NCBI RefSeq assembly: GCF_027533645.1
Contig: NZ_JAQAGY010000004.1
Location: forward strand, 248,001 to 312,000
Length of the DNA: 64,000 bases
DNA from: Paenibacillus caseinilyticus
Lineage (GTDB): Bacteria; Bacillota; Bacilli; Paenibacillales; NBRC-103111
Reading direction: 5' to 3'
Below the pieces are notes generated by a model that saw nothing but the letters and a program-made list of their open reading frames with translations, ran no database searches and was not told where the DNA came from. The position numbers and the translations under genes were made by a program. This document shows positions 44,864 through 52,743 of the stretch, one piece after another; positions within the stretch are counted from its first letter, which is position 1; each line of letters begins with the position of its first letter.

Positions 44864-45862
44864 TCAAAAGCTGCGGGGCGCCAGCTCCGTGGCAGCGCGT
44901 ATGGCTTCGAGCAGACTCCGCTCATCCGCCCGGCCCGTGCCGGCTATGTCGAAGGCCGTACCATGGTCGACCGAAGTGCGGATCACCCCGCCCTTCAAGC
45001 CGACAGTGATGTTGACGCCCTCTTCGAGACCAAGAACCTTGATCGGAATATGGCCCTGGTCATGGTAGCAGGCAACCACGATATCAAAATCCCCGCGCAC
45101 CGCACGGTAGAACACGGTGTCCGCCGGATAGGGACCCATTGCTTCGATTCCCTCGCTCTGTGCCTGACGGATTCCCGGAAGCAGCTTCTCCTCCTCTTCA
45201 CCGCAGCCGAACAAGCCGTTCTCGCCGGCATGCGGGTTAATGCCGCAGACCGCGATCCGGGGACGGCTGACTCCTGCCCTCACCAGAGTATCGTGCGCAA
45301 GCTTGATGACCTTATAGGTCCGTTCTCCATCAATCATCGAGATGGCCCTGATGAGGCCGACATGAGTAGTCAAATGGATCACCTTCAGCCTCGGTGAAGA
45401 CAGCATCATCGAATAATCCTCGGAACCGGTCAAAGCAGCGAGGATTTCCGTATGCCCGGGATACAGATGCCCGCCCCTATGCAGTGCCTCCTTGTTCAGC
45501 GGGGCGGTGCATATCGCGTCGATCCGGCGCTCCGCAGCCCATTCCACAGCCTGCTTCAACATGAGGTAAGCGGCGTGCCCCGCTTCAGCGGATAGGACCC
45601 CCATGGGCAGGTCCGTCGGCAGCAGCCGCTGATCCGTACAATCGACCATCCCCTTCTCATACCTTCCCTCTTCTGGTCCGGCACAAGGACGAATGGATAC
45701 GGCAGCACCCGTAGTGCGGACAGCACGCTCTAATTGAGCAGGATCACCGATGACGAATGGCCGGCACTTGTCATACACCTCCGACTGAGCAAGCGCCTTC
45801 ACGATAATCTCCGGCCCCACGCCTGCAGCGTCTCCCATGGTAATGCCGATAAGCGGTTTCAT
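44864..45862 (-). CDS. pdxA2: PdxA2-type 4-phospho-sugar-acid dehydrogenase
   Basis: A 332-residue PdxA-family protein: ITMGDAAGVGPEIIVKAL at the N-terminus, CTAPLNKEAL, metal-binding His in PGHTEIL, NPHAGENGLFG, and CYHDQGHIPIKVLG. The gene is ATGA-coupled to a DUF1537 kinase. PdxA2 proteins in that pairing oxidise and decarboxylate 4-phospho-D-threonate or -erythronate to dihydroxyacetone phosphate and CO2, unlike the pyridoxine-pathway PdxA. The context therefore argues for a four-carbon sugar acid pathway, feeding central glycolysis. Which stereoisomer is used is unknown. ATG 45862 has a GAGAAGGA sequence upstream. Confidence 0.85.
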   Translation of the reverse strand: MKPLIGITMGDAAGVGPEIIVKALAQSEVYDKCRPFVIGDPAQLERAVRTTGAAVSIRPCAGPEEGRYEKGMVDCTDQRLLPTDLPMGVLSAEAGHAAYLMLKQAVEWAAERRIDAICTAPLNKEALHRGGHLYPGHTEILAALTGSEDYSMMLSSPRLKVIHLTTHVGLIRAISMIDGERTYKVIKLAHDTLVRAGVSRPRIAVCGINPHAGENGLFGCGEEEEKLLPGIRQAQSEGIEAMGPYPADTVFYRAVRGDFDIVVACYHDQGHIPIKVLGLEEGVNITVGLKGGVIRTSVDHGTAFDIAGTGRADERSLLEAIRAATELAPRSF

Positions 45863-47157
45863 AAATTCCTTCTCTCTCCTCTCCCATACTCCAGCGCACG
45901 CACCAGCACCCCGTCCGTTCCGAAACCGCCCGCTTTGGTGACCACGGTCAGCGGATGCCCGGTTCGGAGCAGGCCAATCGGTACGCCGCTCTCCACTTCC
46001 CCCAGCAGTTGAATCTCCGATGCGCCGAGACTTGTGGAGACGTGTCTTGCCGTATCCCCTCCGGTGAGGATGAGCCTGCCGACACGTACAAGTCCCGCCA
46101 CACGGGCAGCGGCCTCCCCGATCGCCTCTGCTATCGCTGCGCCTGCGGCCCGGTCGTCCATGCCTCCGCACCGGCCCGCTTCCTGGGTACGCCGGATCTC
46201 TTCCGGGTCTGCGGCCGAGAACAGCACCGCGTGGTGCCCCTCACCCAGAATCCGCGCAGCCTGCCCGGCTGCTGAGGCCACCTGCTCCTCCCTCTCCCTT
46301 CCAGGAAACAGGAGCCGGGAGGAGACGAGCGGGATGCCGCGTACATCCTCCCGCTCAAGCAGCAGGGCCAGCTGCCGGCGCGCGCTCGGATGGACGCTTC
46401 CCACCACGGCCAGCACCGGTCCGTCGGCAGCCGGGAGCTCGAAGCCCCCCCTGCTCTCCGGCCGGCGGATCGGCAGCTCGCCTGCCAGGCCGGCGGATCC
46501 TGCCCATACGATGGCATACGGCAGGCGGGACAATACTTCCGCCATGCGGGCCAGGTCCCCATCCTCCTCGGCATCTGCGATCAGATAGCGGATCCCGCGC
46601 CTCGCGAAGCTGCGCAGCAGGCTCTCTGCTTCTCCTCCCCCGTCCCGCCAGAGCGCCGCCGGTACCAGCCCGCTGTCCCGCTGCGTCTGGCCGCGAAGAA
46701 TATCCGCGATCACCGAGCTTCTTACCGGCGTCCGCGGATCACGGGCGAATTCCGTCTCGTGCAGCGGGATTCCGTGTACGTACAGCCGCCCTTCCTTCAC
46801 GGTTCGGCCCATCTTAGGATAAGCTGGGGCCGCCAGGACAAAGTCAGGCTGCAGCTCATCGTACACCGCATCCAGTTCTGCTCCGAGGTTGCCGCGCAGG
46901 GTGGAGTCGAGTTTCTTGTAGACGCAGTCCGCTCCCAGTCCCTTCGCGAAGCGGGCGGCGGCGGCCGTACGCCGGTAGGCTTCCGCGGGATCGGAAGCAC
47001 GGCTGTCCGTGTCGAGCACAATCACTTCGTGACCGGCGTCAGGATGTGCATCTCCATTCGGGTCAAGCCATAAGGACACGTTCAGCCCCAGCCCCGCGAA
47101 CTGCACCCCGGTGTCGCAGGCGCCGGTCAAATCATCGGCAATCACAACGGTTTTCAC
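45859..47157 (-). CDS. Four-carbon acid sugar kinase (DUF1537, DtnK-like)
   Basis: A 432-residue two-domain kinase. The N-terminal substrate domain starts VVIADDLTGACDTGVQFA and contains VYKKLDSTLRGNLGAELDA and APAYPKMGRTVKEG. The C-terminal ATP-binding domain contains VVGSVHPSARRQL and LILTGGDTARHV. This family phosphorylates D-threonate, D-erythronate, L-threonate or related acids at O4. It is followed, overlapping by 4 nt, by PdxA2, the usual partner. The start is GTG 47157 behind GAGGGGGGAG. A second, divergent DUF1537 gene lies at 60360-61805. Confidence 0.88.
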   Translation of the reverse strand: MKTVVIADDLTGACDTGVQFAGLGLNVSLWLDPNGDAHPDAGHEVIVLDTDSRASDPAEAYRRTAAAARFAKGLGADCVYKKLDSTLRGNLGAELDAVYDELQPDFVLAAPAYPKMGRTVKEGRLYVHGIPLHETEFARDPRTPVRSSVIADILRGQTQRDSGLVPAALWRDGGGEAESLLRSFARRGIRYLIADAEEDGDLARMAEVLSRLPYAIVWAGSAGLAGELPIRRPESRGGFELPAADGPVLAVVGSVHPSARRQLALLLEREDVRGIPLVSSRLLFPGREREEQVASAAGQAARILGEGHHAVLFSAADPEEIRRTQEAGRCGGMDDRAAGAAIAEAIGEAAARVAGLVRVGRLILTGGDTARHVSTSLGASEIQLLGEVESGVPIGLLRTGHPLTVVTKAGGFGTDGVLVRALEYGRGERRNL

Positions 47158-47184
47158 CAGTCTCCCCCCTCTTCTCTTCGGGTG

Positions 47185-48360
47185 TTAAGGCAGAAGCTTG
47201 CGATACAGCCCGGATACCGCTTCGGCATCCACCGCCTTCGGGTTGTTGGCGAGCAGCCTCGTGACCTGGAGCGCCGCCGTAGTCAGGGCTTCGACATCCT
47301 CTTCACTTACTCCGTAGGTTCGCAGACTCTGCGGGATCCCGAGCTCCCGGGTCCACTCCAGCAGGGTGCCGATCACCCGGTCTCCGGCCTCCTCCTCCGT
47401 CATCTGCGGCCCGGACAGCCCCATAGCCTGCGCCGCCAGGAGCAGGCGGGCCCCTATGGCATCGCGGTTATAGGCCGTGACATGGGGCAGCAGCATCGAG
47501 TTCGCCACCCCGTGAGGGATGCCGAACTTGCCGCCGAGCGGATAAGCCAGCGCATGAACGGCCGCCGTCCCGGCAGCGGTCAGGGCCATTCCGCCGTACA
47601 TGGAGCCGAGGAGCATGTTCTCCCGGGCATCCAGATCCCCGCCGTCACGGTATGCCTGCAGCAGGCTTCCGGCGATGAGGCGCATCGACTCCATGGCGAA
47701 CATGTCGCTGAGCGGGTTCGCTTTGTTCGAGATCAGCGATTCGAATGCGTGGGTGAACGCATCCATTCCTGTAGCCGCCGTAATGTGCGGCGGCAGAGAG
47801 ATCGTCAGCACCGGGTCGAGAATGACCAGCGCCGGCAGCAGGTGCCGGGAAATAATCCCGACCTTGAGCTCCTGCTCCGGCAGGGTAACAATAGCATTCG
47901 GGGTCACTTCCGACCCGGTGCCTGACGTAGTCGGGATGAGCACCGTGGGCAGCCCCGGCCGGGCTACCCGGTCGATGCCGATCAGCGTCTCGACCTCCAC
48001 CGGATCGGTGAGCAGGACGGAGAAGAGCTTGGCGGCATCCAGCACGCTGCCTCCCCCGATCCCGATCATCAGGTCCGGTCTCTCGGCAGAGATCCGCCCG
48101 AACACTTCGCGGATATTCTCTGCTGTGGGTTCCGGTTGTACCTCCGTCGTGCAGAACGAAGGGATCCCCACCTCCCGCAGGCCGGTCATCACGCGGTCGA
48201 CCGTCCCCTGAGCGAGGATCGACGGCTGGGCGATGACCGCCGCCCGGCGGAATTGCCCCACCTCGCGAACCTTCTCGGGAAGCTGCTCCAGCGCATGGCG
48301 TCCGGCCAAGATGCTGCCGGCCGTACGGAATCCGTATAAGGCTGCTTTTTCAATCGTCAT
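47185..48360 (-). CDS. Iron-containing alcohol dehydrogenase
   Basis: A 391-residue group III alcohol dehydrogenase. Motifs are IGIGGGSVLDAAK (NAD-binding), PTTSGTGSEVTPNAIV, GMDAFTHAFES (iron-ligand Asp and His region), and GIPHGVANSMLLPHV (iron-ligand His). Relatives include FucO-type lactaldehyde reductase, 1,3-propanediol dehydrogenase and hydroxyacid-oxoacid transhydrogenase. Rhamnose and fucose breakdown yields L-lactaldehyde, which such an enzyme could reduce; it could also oxidise a sugar alcohol in the four-carbon acid pathway. It is first gene of the five-gene catabolic block and divergent from the GH43-like gene. Confidence 0.9.
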   Translation of the reverse strand: MTIEKAALYGFRTAGSILAGRHALEQLPEKVREVGQFRRAAVIAQPSILAQGTVDRVMTGLREVGIPSFCTTEVQPEPTAENIREVFGRISAERPDLMIGIGGGSVLDAAKLFSVLLTDPVEVETLIGIDRVARPGLPTVLIPTTSGTGSEVTPNAIVTLPEQELKVGIISRHLLPALVILDPVLTISLPPHITAATGMDAFTHAFESLISNKANPLSDMFAMESMRLIAGSLLQAYRDGGDLDARENMLLGSMYGGMALTAAGTAAVHALAYPLGGKFGIPHGVANSMLLPHVTAYNRDAIGARLLLAAQAMGLSGPQMTEEEAGDRVIGTLLEWTRELGIPQSLRTYGVSEEDVEALTTAALQVTRLLANNPKAVDAEAVSGLYRKLLP

Positions 48361-48457
48361 CGTAGGCTGTTCACCTGTCCCTCTTGCAGATTTGCCCCCA
48401 TCCTACGCCCGCTCCCGGGGGGAAGTCAATGAGGCCGGGGCTTCACGGTGCGATCAC

Positions 48458-48512
48458 CCTATAGTTCGGATTCCTTCCACCCCCACAGTGACCTCCGCCC
48501 GGATAGTAATCT
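48458..48512 (+). promoter_or_regulatory. Possible promoter E with single CCTATAG box
   Basis: A box CCTATAGTT begins at 48458. At the 48-nt offset used in promoter C only a poor -10 (TAATCT at 48507, or GATAGT at 48502) is present, and the proximal box is not recognisable. It lies in the divergent region before the GH43-like gene. Weaker evidence than for promoters A-D. Confidence 0.3.
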
Positions 48513-48575
48513 GATAGCAGCCGTCGTCCCTGGCCGGGAGCGCCGGCTGACGCAGAGAACCGAGGAGTGTGTTTC

Positions 48576-49598
48576 GTGACGATCGAACCTTATTTGACCC
48601 CGTTCAAGCTGGATGAACCCGTATTGGTCGGCTCCGGCCATCCGGACCGTTTTGACAGAGATGCCGTTGACTGCCCTTTTGTTTTCCAGCATAACGGCGC
48701 CTTTTATATGATGTATGTGGGCTTCGACGGGACAGGGTACCAGACGGCTCTGGCTCGCAGTGACAATCTGCTGGATTGGAAGCACCTCGCTGTCATTCTG
48801 CCGAGAAGCGAAGGGGAACGCTGGGATGCCAAGAATGTGGCCGGCACCTGGATTCTCAAGGAGAACCGCATAGACGCCCCTCCCCTCCTCAAAAAGTGGA
48901 AGAACAAATACTGGCTCGTCTACCATGCCTATCCCGAGTATGGCTATGAGACGGGCTCGGCGAAGATCGGTCTTGCCTGGACGGAGGATGAGCATCTGCT
49001 GGAGTGGCACCGGTGCCCGGAACCGATCCTGACGCCCGAGGACGGGGCGGACTGGGAGCGCGGCGGACTGTACAAGGAATGCCTGATCGAGCACCAAGAC
49101 CGCTTCTACCTGTTCTATAATGCCAAGAACAAAACGAAAGGCCGCTGGCTGGAGCAAACCGGTGTCGCTTTCTCCACCGATCTCATCCACTGGGAGAGGC
49201 ATGAGGAGAATCCGGTCCTGCAGGTTACGCCGGACGCCTGGGACAGCAGGTTCGTCAGCGACCCGTGTGTACTTCAGGATGATGCGGGCTGGATCATGTA
49301 CTACTTCGGCTACGATTACCGCAAAGCCCAGGAGGGCATCGCACTGTCACCGGACCTGCTCCACTGGACCAAGCATCCGGAACCGATTCTCCGGGTCGGT
49401 GAGGAAGGCAGTGTCGATTCCATCTTCGCCCATAAGCCCTCCGTCATCACGCACGATGGAGTGCTGTACCATTTTTACTGCTCGTGCAGGCCCACCCGTC
49501 CGGGCGATCCGACCGTCAATTACGGCCGCGAATTCCGTACAATCTCGGTTGCCGCTTCGCAGCCGATCGGCCGGGACTGCCCGGTGCAAGGAGGGTGA
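48576..49598 (+). CDS. Five-bladed beta-propeller glycosidase (GH43/GH130-like)
   Basis: A 340-residue propeller protein. Repeated blade motifs are VDCPFVFQHNGAFYMMYVG, KYWLVYHAYPEYG, FYLFYNAKNKTKGRW, VSDPCVLQDDAGWIMYYFG and KPSVITHDGVLYHFYC, each with a Trp-rich partner such as ARSDNLLDWKHL. The DP in VSDPCV and the first-blade Asp are candidates for the catalytic acid set. It does not match a single classical subfamily, so arabinosidase, galactosidase or phosphorylase activity cannot be separated. The start is GTG 48576, because GAGGAG lies 8 nt before it. It heads a two-gene plus-strand operon. Confidence 0.72.
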   Translation: MTIEPYLTPFKLDEPVLVGSGHPDRFDRDAVDCPFVFQHNGAFYMMYVGFDGTGYQTALARSDNLLDWKHLAVILPRSEGERWDAKNVAGTWILKENRIDAPPLLKKWKNKYWLVYHAYPEYGYETGSAKIGLAWTEDEHLLEWHRCPEPILTPEDGADWERGGLYKECLIEHQDRFYLFYNAKNKTKGRWLEQTGVAFSTDLIHWERHEENPVLQVTPDAWDSRFVSDPCVLQDDAGWIMYYFGYDYRKAQEGIALSPDLLHWTKHPEPILRVGEEGSVDSIFAHKPSVITHDGVLYHFYCSCRPTRPGDPTVNYGREFRTISVAASQPIGRDCPVQGG

Positions 49599-49602
49599 TC
49601 CG

Positions 49603-52329
49603 GTGAGAATCGACCGCATGGATGTGGAGTCGCAGGAGACGCAGCTCGCGATTGACGTGAGTGCGCCTGCTTTCCGGTGGAGCTTCGCGGAGGAGCAGGA
49701 ACGCGGGCGCCTGCAGGCCGCTTACCGGATCGTGGTGGCAGAGAACGAGCGGGAGGCCCGCAGCGGAGCCGGCACGATGTGGGACAGCGGGTTCGTAGCG
49801 AGTGCGAACTCTTCGCATGTACCCTATGACGGACGGCCGCTGAAGTCACGCACCCGGTATTATTGGCGCGTCGAAGTGCGAGAAGCGGCCGGGGAGATGT
49901 GCACCAGCGAGGTCTCCTGGTTCGAGACGGCGCTGATGAATCCCAGCGATTGGCTGGCGGCCTGGATGGGTGTGCAGGCCGGCGGCAACGCCGGCGTTCC
50001 TCCTGGAGACGAGGCAGCATCCACCGCACTGCCGCTGTACCGCACCGAGTTCAAGCTCGGCCACCCTGTGAAGTCCGCCAGAGTCTATCTCTGCGGCCTT
50101 GGCCATTATGAGCTGCGGCTGAATGGACGCAAGGTCGGCGACCGGGTGCTCGAGCCGGGCTGGACCAACTATCACCGGACGTGCCTCTATTCCGTCTATG
50201 ATGTCACAGCGTACCTGAAGGAGGGCGTCAATGCCGCAGGGGTGCTGCTCGGCAATGGATTCTACCATGTGACGGGAGGCCGGTACACGAAGTACAAAGG
50301 CTCTTTCGGCCGTCCGAAATGCCTGCTGCAGCTGGAAGCGGAGCTCACCGACGGTTCTAGGGTGACCGTAGTGAGCGGAGACGGCTGGCGGACCGCCGCA
50401 GGCCCCATTACCTTCTCCTGCATCTATGGCGGAGAGGATTACGATGCCCGGCTGGAGCGGCACGGCTGGGACAGGGCCGGGTATGCCGAAGACGGCAGCT
50501 GGACCTCCGCCCCGCAGGTAGAGCCGCCGGCCGGGAAGCTGCGGGCGCAGGCGGCGCCGCCGCTCCAGGTCCGCCGTACCTATCGCCCGGCCGATTACTC
50601 TCAGCCGACCCCCGGCGTCTATGTCGCCGATCTCGGGCAGAATATGTCCGGCTGGGTCCGCATCAAGGTACGGGGGGCTGCCGGAACGCGCATCACGATC
50701 TCCCCCGGCGAGCTGCTGCGGGAGGATGGCACGGTGAATCAGAAGTGGACCGGCTCCCCTTACCGGTTCCACTATACACTGCGCGGGGAAGGCGAGGAGA
50801 TCTGGTCCCCCCGGTTCACCTATTACGGCTTCCGCTATGTGCAGGTGGAAGGCGCAGTACCGTCCTGGGGTTCAGATGCTTCCGCTGCCGATACTGCTGA
50901 ACACGCTAACGGAGCGGCTGCCGAACTGCTTGAGCTCGAGGGCTGCATGATCTATCCCGGGATGGGGACCGCGGGAAGCTTCGAATGCTCGGATGCCCTT
51001 CTGAACCGGACGCATGACATGATCAACATGGCCATACTCAGCAATACCAAGAGCATCTTCACCGACTGCCCGCACCGCGAGAAGCTGGGCTGGCTGGAGC
51101 AGGTGCACCTGATGGGGCCTTCGGCCGCCCTTAATCATGATATCGAGAGGCTGCTCGCCAAAACCATGGAAGACATCCGGGACGCCCAGCTGCCCAGCGG
51201 TATGGTACCGACCACCGCACCCGAATATGTCGTCTTTCCCGAGCCCTGGGAGGTCTTCCGCGACTCCGTATCGTGGGGGGCGGCTTATGTGCTCACCGGG
51301 TGGAATCTGCTGACCCTATACGGCAGACGCCGGATTCTCGAGGAGCATTTCGCGGGAATGAAAGCTTATGTCGATTATGTGAGCGGGAAGGCGAAAGAGC
51401 ATCTGGTCGATTACGGTCTCGGCGACTGGTATGACGCGGGACCGGGCGGCCCGGGATTTACACAGAACACACCCGTGGCCTTGACCGAAACGGCGATGTA
51501 TTATCACATGACCGAAGTATTCGCCGGGATCGCGCAGCTGCTCGGGCATCATGAAGATGCATCCTGCTACAGGAGTCTGTGCGGCAGAATCAAGCTGGCG
51601 TTCCAGCAGGCATTCTTCGATCCGCAGGAGTGCAGGTATGCGGGAGGCAGCCAAACCTCATACGCGATGCCGCTGGTTCTGGGCCTTGCTGCAGAGGAGC
51701 ACAAGCCCAGGCTGCTGGCCGGTCTCATAGAAGTGATCCGCCTTCAAGGACTGCGGACCACGGCTGGCGATGTGGGACACCGCTATGTGCTGCACGCTTT
51801 GATGCAGTCCGGCCATTCGGACCTGGTGTACGGGATGGCCCGCCAGTCGGAGCATCCCGGCTATGCCTATCAGATCAAGCACGGGGCCACCACGCTCACC
51901 GAAGCCTGGGACGGACCTACCGTCGGCAAATCGCAGAACCACTTCATGCTGGGCCACATCGAAGAATGGTTCTATGCGGGCCTGGCCGGGATCAGCTATC
52001 GGTTCGACCCCGAGACCGAAAGGTTTGCGCTCGAGCTCCAGCCGGCATTCCCGGAAGGGGTGACCTATGTCCGGGCTTCCCACCGGCTGCCGTGCGGAAC
52101 CGTTCGCGTCGCTTGGGAGAGGCTTCAAGACGGCGGACTCGTTCTCGAAGCGGATATCCCTGTGAACTGTACCGCCGAGCTCCGGCTTCCGGCCTCATCG
52201 ATGGATGCGGTCAAGGAGAGCGGCAGCGCACTTCCCGGTGCCAGGGGGATCGGAGTTCACGGCTGGGAAGCCGGCTGTGCGGTTCTGAAGCTCGGGTCCG
52301 GCGCTTACCGGTTTCGCAGCGTGGTATGA
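49603..52329 (+). CDS. GH78 alpha-L-rhamnosidase (second copy)
   Basis: A 908-residue GH78 protein beginning at GTG 49603 behind AAGGAGGG, 4 nt after the propeller gene. Domain order is as in the first copy: fibronectin-like opening (SAPAFRWSFAEEQ), Bac_rhamnosid_N (SARVYLCGLGHYELRLNGRKVG), beta domain (YVADLGQNMSGWVRIKV), helical barrel with FTDCPHREKLGWLEQVHLMG, and C-terminal domain. The active-site loop differs from the first copy: REKLGWLEQ replaces RDERLGWTGD, marking a different GH78 subgroup. Cytoplasmic release of L-rhamnose is expected, perhaps from another linkage. Confidence 0.93.
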   Translation: MRIDRMDVESQETQLAIDVSAPAFRWSFAEEQERGRLQAAYRIVVAENEREARSGAGTMWDSGFVASANSSHVPYDGRPLKSRTRYYWRVEVREAAGEMCTSEVSWFETALMNPSDWLAAWMGVQAGGNAGVPPGDEAASTALPLYRTEFKLGHPVKSARVYLCGLGHYELRLNGRKVGDRVLEPGWTNYHRTCLYSVYDVTAYLKEGVNAAGVLLGNGFYHVTGGRYTKYKGSFGRPKCLLQLEAELTDGSRVTVVSGDGWRTAAGPITFSCIYGGEDYDARLERHGWDRAGYAEDGSWTSAPQVEPPAGKLRAQAAPPLQVRRTYRPADYSQPTPGVYVADLGQNMSGWVRIKVRGAAGTRITISPGELLREDGTVNQKWTGSPYRFHYTLRGEGEEIWSPRFTYYGFRYVQVEGAVPSWGSDASAADTAEHANGAAAELLELEGCMIYPGMGTAGSFECSDALLNRTHDMINMAILSNTKSIFTDCPHREKLGWLEQVHLMGPSAALNHDIERLLAKTMEDIRDAQLPSGMVPTTAPEYVVFPEPWEVFRDSVSWGAAYVLTGWNLLTLYGRRRILEEHFAGMKAYVDYVSGKAKEHLVDYGLGDWYDAGPGGPGFTQNTPVALTETAMYYHMTEVFAGIAQLLGHHEDASCYRSLCGRIKLAFQQAFFDPQECRYAGGSQTSYAMPLVLGLAAEEHKPRLLAGLIEVIRLQGLRTTAGDVGHRYVLHALMQSGHSDLVYGMARQSEHPGYAYQIKHGATTLTEAWDGPTVGKSQNHFMLGHIEEWFYAGLAGISYRFDPETERFALELQPAFPEGVTYVRASHRLPCGTVRVAWERLQDGGLVLEADIPVNCTAELRLPASSMDAVKESGSALPGARGIGVHGWEAGCAVLKLGSGAYRFRSVV

Positions 52330-52342
52330 AACCGGTAAGCGC

Positions 52343-52384
52343 GGCCGCCCGAGCTCTTCTCGGAGCGGCGGCCTTTCCTTCCTT
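52343..52384 (+). terminator. Terminator after the plus-strand GH78
   Basis: GGCCGCC (52343-52349) pairs with GGCGGCC (52367-52373), with an inner CGAG/CTCG stem, followed by a TTTCCTTCCTTT tract. It lies 14 nt past the GH78 stop. Confidence 0.75.
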
Positions 52385-52621
52385 TCCCCTGCGCTCCCTT
52401 CCGCCTCTCCACCATCTCGATCTTTTCCGTTCTCCCCCTCTCTCCCCTTACTTTCCCTCCTACTTGCCCCCTCCCCAGACCCACTTCCACAAACGCCTCT
52501 GCCTCCTCCCTCTCCTTTCCCCTATGATCTTCGCCTCCATCTCCTCCTTCAGCCTCCTGAATGTGTGTAATCATCTCCGCGCAACTTCTTCCCCTCCTCC
52601 TCTCTGATGATGTACAAACCA

Positions 52622-52651
52622 AACAGCGGCCGCTCCCTAGCGGCCGCTGTT
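52622..52651. terminator. Bidirectional hairpin/terminator between converging genes
   Basis: A perfect 13-bp stem, AACAGCGGCCGCT and AGCGGCCGCTGTT, with a 4-nt loop. It serves the GH106-like gene on the minus strand and possibly backs up the plus-strand terminator. T runs are short on both sides (TGGTTTG on the minus strand). Confidence 0.65.
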
Positions 52652-52743
52652 GCTTCCTATGGCGGATCACATTTATCCCATCAGCTTTATAAGTTCATCG
52701 TCTCTTGAAGCTATAGAATTCCTCAATCCACCGCTGCACCATG

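Larger units (their letters stand above)
52330..52743. other. 414-nt convergent intergenic region with polypyrimidine tract
   Basis: Between two converging genes. It contains the terminator at 52343-52384, a strongly pyrimidine-biased plus strand from about 52374 to 52612, and a second perfect hairpin at 52622-52651. No gene is supported. Confidence 0.75.

Noticed and set aside
44864..45862. Pyridoxine-biosynthesis PdxA
   Set aside because: The gene overlaps a DUF1537 kinase and lies in a catabolic block, which is the context of PdxA2 in four-carbon acid catabolism.
45310..47475. Further TATAGG motifs at about 45315 (PdxA2) and 47469 (Fe-ADH)
   Set aside because: They are inside coding sequence, have no -10 at the 26- or 48-nt offset and precede no gene start, so they are chance matches.
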